This document shows positions 55,094 through 64,000 of a DNA stretch of 64,000 nt, one piece after another. Each line of letters starts with the position of its first letter. Position 1 is the stretch's first letter. Under the pieces are notes generated by a model, which was given only the letters and a program-made list of their open reading frames with translations, had not been told where the DNA came from and ran no database searches. Location: assembly GCF_020536995.1 (NCBI RefSeq), contig NC_068366.1:15420437-15484436 (forward strand). Direction: 5' to 3'. This DNA comes from Dreissena polymorpha (lineage: Eukaryota; Mollusca; Bivalvia; Myida; Dreissenidae). Made by a program: the position numbers and the translations under genes.

Positions 55094-56227
55094 CAGTGTG
55101 CGAATTTCACATTTGAAACCACTAGCCCGTTCGGGCTACCAGATGGAATTTTTCACTAGCCCGAACCAAAGTTTACTAACCCGAACTGTTTATCACAAGT
55201 TTTTAAAATAAGTTTATATTTTTGCGGTTCTGGGTAGATTTTATTGCAGGTAGGGTGTAATTGATGAGGATTGCAACTAACAGTTGATCCCAATTAACTG
55301 GAAATGTTATTATAATATTTCATTTTCATGACACAATACGATTATAATATTTATGTATGACGATATTCGTCAATCAATACCTTACATGCAGTCAAGATGC
55401 AAAGGTTTATATCCAGTCTGTAAATAATTTAGATGTCAATTGTCCCAAATTTGAAATCCGAAACATTTAGCCGAAAGTCTTAGGCCGTATGATAAAGCGA
55501 ATAGAGGGCAGTGTCTCCTCCCCCTAGCTTACTGTTTTTTTTTATAGTCTTTCTAGGTCCAATTCTGGTGAGTACAATGTGAAAAATTATCAACCAGACC
55601 ATCCGTAACATCGCATGTGTATTCATCATTCTAGATATTTTTTATCAAGAATGTCGAAAATAAATTAAAATCGACAGATAATACCGTATCCGGAAACACT
55701 GTCCAAAAACAATCAATGTAAGTCCTTGCACGTGAAAATAAAATATGCATAACGTTTGACTGCCAAAACTGAAAACCAGTAAAAAGTAACCAAGCAACTA
55801 CGCTATCAATATATAATTGGTTGACATATTCTATTAAAATATGATATTGCAATGCGTTAATTCGTCAATAGATCATTACAAATCCAAGATGGCGGACATT
55901 TAAAACATTTGTAGACTTGTATGGTTTTCTGAAAGTACAGCAAATTGAACAACCTGGGTAGATCCGCATTTTATTTGCACGGTATCAAAAAAAAATTGTC
56001 ATTCAAACTCTCGTCATGTCAACATAATCGGAAGGGTGAGGAAACGCGATACGAAGCTAAATAAACCCTCTAAGGTATGGTTCAAACGATGGATGAAAAT
56101 AATATTTTTGAGCATTTTAATTTCAAAAGTTCGAAAAATCAATAGCCCAATCGGGCTAGTACCCATTGAAATTCAGTAGCCCGAAACAAGATCAACTGCT
56201 CCGGGCTAGTGCGAATTTCGAACATTG
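55094..56227. mobile_element. 1.13 kb CAG...TTG transposon, 6-bp TSD (A/T)AGAGT
   Basis: Ends CAGTGTGCGAATTTCACA and complement CAATGTTCGAAATTCGCACT. AAGAGT (55088-55093) and TAGAGT (56228-56233) flank it. CTAGCCCG / CGGGCTA words repeat inside both ends, like the element at 50399-52064. It interrupts a copy of the CTTGATACAG-type repeat, whose halves resume on each side. Confidence 0.82.
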
Positions 56228-59200
56228 TAGAGTTATCAATAATATGCATATTCTACATGGAAAAAGTGTCATAATTCTTATAAAATGCAAGTGATACAGT
56301 TGTCTGCTCTTGTATTTAGGTTGGGGTCATGTTGGTTAAGAAATATGCAAAATATGGAAGCAATATGTCAAGGGACATAGGAAATATTTGGGGTGGTACG
56401 CAAACTATAACATTTGCACGCTAACGCCAATGCCGGGGTGAGTAGGATAGCTCCACTTTATATATTTCATATATAATAGTCGAGCTAAAAAGTAAATATA
56501 CTATATTATTAACAACAAGCTTACCTCAATCACAACTTTAATGCAATGCTTATAACAATAAAGTTACCATGATATTCATTGATTAAAACTAACTTATTAC
56601 TATGGTTGCCTGCACTGGCAACCATCTTTAGTATTTTGGTTGCCCAGATAAAGAATAACGAGCCCAGAAATATGTACATGTGTATATTATACTTTCTTTA
56701 ATAAAATAATAGATAATTAAATAATTTGCTGACATTGCACTACTCAATGTTTGATGTTTTATTATGAGCCTGAATTTAATTATTTCCTATTCCTAAATAA
56801 TGAATGTTATTTAACTAGTATTGATCATGGTGGTCAATTGTTATTCAATTTTTATTGCACTGAATTGTTTTTAAGCTTTAAAAAAAAAACAAGTTGCCCG
56901 CCGGACTATCAACTTTGGAAATTGAGTTGCCCAGGCCAAAACTACTTGTCCTGGGCTCACGGGAAACCACTAATTTTCATCCCTGTATACCCTTTCATTT
57001 TCTGTTCTTCCATCCTATTCTCAAATGAATTTTAAACCACAATACTTTATAATAACATTTGTATTGAATGCTAACCATATTATGACCCAAAAAACAATTT
57101 TCAAACCCGTAATCCAGTCGCAGCGAGTTTTTTTTATTTAGTTTACCATTATCAGTGTTCTCTGTAAGACCGGCAGCGGGCCATTTCGCCGGTTACATTT
57201 ACCTCTAGACGCCAACTACTTTCCCCAAGTATATCAAGTAAAATGTCACAAATGCTTTAGTTTACTGCATTGTTGCTGGCCATATAACTGGCTACTCATT
57301 TTTTTTGGAAAACACTGAATTATGCATGACAAACACACAAAAACTTAAAATCTTAGATTTGTTTTTTAAAATAAATTGACACTTACAGCTTGTCGCCATT
57401 AAAATCCCAAGATTCAAATAATGTTCCACGAGATACGTCAACAATTGCTTAATCAAATGAATGAAAAATAAAAGTAAAGAAAGCCGGATTTTACATAAAT
57501 TCCAGGTTGATAAAACGCAACAAGGTAAAGGTACCTGTAGTCGGTGAGATATAATAATAATACAGTTAGTAAGGCTCGTACCCTGGGTACGGTAAATATA
57601 CTAAAATGTACCCGGGAATTTTAACACTTAATCGGTTGTTGTCGGCTATTTTGTACAAATATTAATATATGGTCCACATTTATGTCAATTTTCTGTTCAA
57701 TGGCATTTATATTATCAAAGCTCATTGTTAAAATCATAATGTGATTTAATTTTAAATCTTAAATGTTAAGTCGCATCATTGTATGACGTCGTCAAGTATA
57801 ATATTTTCCCGCGACGTTGCACATTAACTTTTTACCCGCATAGATTTTTTTAAAGAAACATTATTTGGTTTGCGAGGTCAGGGGTCAGATCAAAATTCCA
57901 AATAGTGCAGGGTCGCACATAATGCTCATAGCTACCATGTGTTAAGTTTCATGGTTCTAGTGCTTATGGTGTAAGAGATAGTGGCTAGGACAGACGGACA
58001 GACCTGATGGTGGAGATAACAACATGAACCTGTTAACAGCCACTAACGCTGCCAACAAAGCACAAGCTTTACGTGTCAGGATGTGGCACTATCTATACAA
58101 ACTGCATAAGAAATAACAAGACGCTTAGGGTTGAGGGACACCAAACCTGATATGAGGTCTTCACACCTTAAGCATCTAACCCTTTGCATGCTGGGAAATT
58201 GTCGTCTGCTAAATGTCGTCTGCTGATTTCTAAAATTAGCATTTTCTTCGATTTTTTATCAAGAATACTATCAGAATAGCAAACAGTTTGGATCCTGATG
58301 AGACCCACGTTGTGTGCGTCTCATCTGGATCCAAACTGTTTCAAAGGCCTTTAAAATTCGGTTACCGCACTGAAAGGGTTAAATATACTTATTTGCTTGT
58401 TGTACATGTACCTGATAATAAATTATTATTATTACCTGTTTTGGCATCAAAAAGCTTTATCAATTGGCCCTTAAATTTTGCACATAAACGCTACAAAGCG
58501 ATCAACCAATATGCCTTTTCATTTCAAGTTGGAAAGCAATTTAGCCCTTATTCGGCCATAATAGGGTGGAGGATCGATTTAAAATACAACTATTCCAGAT
58601 ACAAAATATTAATTCATTTATTTAATGCACTTATTTCTTCATTTTTGCTACGAAATGACCAGTCATATTCTGCACTAGCAGATAATATTTTTTTTTTTTA
58701 CATATGAAGGAAAAAAAATTCAAGCAGCATTTTATAATATAAATTTAAAAATGCACTAATCAATGCACTTAAAAACATATTATGTGATCTGTGTATTTAT
58801 AATCATATTAATAATGCCTCATTTTTCTCCATTTTATGGTTTACTATCTAATTTTTCCCAATTTATGGTTTATCTTGCTTATTTTCTGAATTGAAAAGGC
58901 ACTGGCTTAAAAAAACTGTCTATGCATGTAACTGTATATTGAAATCTCATTATGAGTGATTATAAATGCATGATAAAATTTCTAACATGTTATGTTATAG
59001 ATAAATCTATATTGTTTGTAATTTTTCCTAAACATTATTACCACCGTTGTGGTCAAACATATTTTTTTGTTTTTATTAATGACGTTGTTTCACAGATTAC
59101 TGTAACAGAGCTACAAATTAGGTGCGCATTTTGTGTAAATACCCAATGTAAAATTGCCGATTACGCATAAAAAATAAAACCTGCGTTCCGAACCCCAATT

Positions 59201-59610
59201 GAAATTGTCGATTAGGCATATCATATTTTTCCTTTGCATATTGAGTAATCTGTCCCGGAAATACCCTGGTCCGAAATACCCGGATTCTTTCCGCTTTGGT
59301 CCAAGCGCTTTCAGTATACGTGTTATTGTTGTGAAAATGTAGAGTTAATGTTATACTTGTTATGTACAAACTGACTTAAAATAAAATTTGTATTTGTATA
59401 TTTGTATACCATGTGCTCAAGTGTTTTCAAATTCAGAATGACATTTCCCGGTATTTTAGAATTTCTGGCTTGTGTTGTTAACAAATTGTAGTGTAAATAC
59501 AAACTCAAAGTAAATATTTAAAACTACCTGATTCACCACTGAAATCAGTTTTATAATCCACCAGACGTATGTTGTTAATCACAAATAATAGATTTCAGAA
59601 AACAAAGTAA
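56212..59610. repeat. Condensed segmental copy of 40.0-50.1 kb, ending at the gap
   Basis: Three collinear pieces in order: 56212-57880 (from 40011-41700), 57883-59320 (from 46840-48335) and 59405-59610 (from 49866-50090). The junction at about 57880 and the one at about 59320-59405 omit roughly 5.1 and 1.5 kb. Compared with its partner this copy shows many one- or two-base losses. Confidence 0.85.
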
Positions 59611-59710
59611 NNNNNNNNNNNNNNNNNNNNNNNNNNNNNNNNNNNNNNNNNNNNNNNNNNNNNNNNNNNNNNNNNNNNNNNNNNNNNNNNNNNNNNNNNN
59701 NNNNNNNNNN
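59611..59710. other. Assembly gap of exactly 100 N
   Basis: A round 100-base run of N is the usual placeholder for a gap of unknown size. POLR3B coding sequence begins to fail within 300-400 bp on the right side. Confidence 0.99.
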
Positions 59711-59986
59711 TATTTGGGATGTATGTTGTTTGCAGCTTTTTATTAAAAGGGAAATTGCATTAGAATAGTCTCTTGATTGTCATGTTTAATTTGCATACTG
59801 TTTCCTAGTCTAATGTAACTCGCAGTCTGTTTAGGTTTTATCCTGTGTGCAGCTCATCAGTATCTAAGGGGTGAAATGAACCTCTATTGTTCACTTTAAT
59901 TTGATTTTCAAGGGATTACAAACATGTGATAGTGCATATTTGAGTGATGAAGTGGTTAATCCAACGCCGGTATATACAAAACTAAA

Positions 59987-63309
<3,323 letters not shown>

Positions 63310-63328
63310 CTGTAAACATGATTTATAA

Positions 63329-63567
63329 TATGAGCCCCTCACAGGGAAAACTGGGCTTAATGCATGTGCGTAAATAGTCGCACCAATTAAGCAGTGCAGT
63401 CTGCACAGGTTTATAAAGGACGACACTTTCGGCTCTTATGGAAATTGTTGTTAAATAAAGGAAGTCTCTTCATACAAAAAATCCAGTTTAGGCAAAAGTT
63501 TTCTCCCTAATAAGCTGAGCGACACTTAACACACATGTATTGAGCCCAGTTTTCTAGGCTCATATAA
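63329..63567. mobile_element. Palindromic MITE in POLR3B intron, copy 4, full length, probable TA target duplication
   Basis: ATGAGCCCCTCACAGGGAAA and the inverse end TTTTCTAGGCTCATAT, with ACTGGGCTTAATGCATGTGC just inside, form the standard ends of the family. Confidence 0.82.
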
Positions 63568-64000
63568 AAACAACATAAATTTAATAAATATTATATTATA
63601 TTCATAAATATTAACATATTACAGTAAACAGATTTGAAATAATCAAGAAAGGAAAATAAGAATATAGAATTATTATTAGACACATCAATTTTATTTTATA
63701 TTATTTCCATTTGTTCCCAAAAAGATTGTTGATTTTTGGGAGGGCACACCCACCAGAGTGTGATAATTCGTCGAGTATTAGACAGATAATTCTGTGTATG
63801 ACAATCTCAATTATCCAATAGTTTCTTATAACTTACTATATATGTTACTTGATGATTATCAAACTTAATTCAACACATTTGTTTTGGATGCAATGTTACA
63901 TTTAGAGAACTTTAAAAATAAGTAAATACTATATAAAGACAGGAAAAATCTTTTCAGGTTAATTCGTTTTAATGCGTTAAATTTCTTAAACCAACATACA
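63568..64000. other. POLR3B intron, AT-rich, no exon seen
   Basis: The exon preceding 63309 (encoding the part before [10 protein letters not shown]) is not in the remaining sequence, so it lies outside the window. Confidence 0.5.

Overview
The window is AT-rich eukaryotic DNA with introns, GT/AG splice sites, LINE and tRNA-derived SINE fragments and very many short inverted-repeat transposons. Recurrent palindromic elements with an AGCCTGTGC / GCACAGGCT core are, from memory, typical of Dreissena-type bivalves, so a bivalve mollusc chromosome (zebra or quagga mussel type) is the best guess. The species call is inference. Gene density is very low: most of the 64 kb is transposon debris, tandem arrays and segmental copies of the same repeats.

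Genes. The one gene identified with near certainty is the central part of POLR3B (second largest subunit of RNA polymerase III), minus strand, five consecutive exons at about 59.99-63.31 kb. It carries an in-frame TGA at a normally arginine codon, and reading-frame breaks in the exon nearest an assembly gap (59611-59710). A 303-codon minus-strand open frame at 25.0-25.9 kb, with its own poly(A) signal, is probably a host gene of unknown function. Other coding pieces are: a terminal exon resembling a Spin/Ssty (Spindlin) repeat at 3.7 kb; a PHD-finger plus MULE-type transposase gene in pieces at 8.56-11.3 kb; a possible pair of terminal exons at 6.4-6.9 kb; an unrecognised two-exon candidate at 31.5-32.3 kb inside a 5.2 kb inverted-repeat element; a transposase-like exon at 20.5-20.8 kb; and a 5'-truncated LINE at 15.65-17.8 kb.

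Layout. 0-15 kb: a 151-bp tandem array, a SINE, and a dense set of nested non-autonomous DNA transposons that begin CAG and end CTG with 5-bp target duplications, several sitting in or beside the MULE gene. 15-25 kb: LINE, a 1.3 kb transposon with a transposase remnant, palindromic MITEs, then about 2.6 kb of plain AT-rich DNA. 25-36 kb: the 303-aa gene, a repeat block ending in a GGGTACGA array, and a 196-bp satellite array split by the 5.2 kb element, which holds a perfect 53-bp-arm palindrome, a 146-bp array and a large ACT microsatellite. 36-60 kb: overlapping segmental copies (36.2-38.6 with 41.3-43.6; 40.0-41.7 with 56.2-57.9; 46.8-48.3 with 57.9-59.3; 49.9-50.1 with 59.4-59.6; 27.0-28.6 with 53.0-54.6), two long GGGTACGA arrays, a 51-bp array, and larger CAG...CTG elements with 6-bp target duplications. 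60-64 kb: POLR3B with palindromic MITEs in its introns.

The most notable biology is the large set of elements sharing CAG...CTG termini, exact 5-6 bp target duplications and family-specific repeated words near each end, including one copy inserted into another copy of itself. The most notable technical issue is the gap: both flanks show many small length differences, on the left against a second copy in the window and on the right against the conserved POLR3B reading frame. I saw no long terminal repeat pairs, capsid or envelope reading frames, CRISPR arrays or prokaryotic operons.
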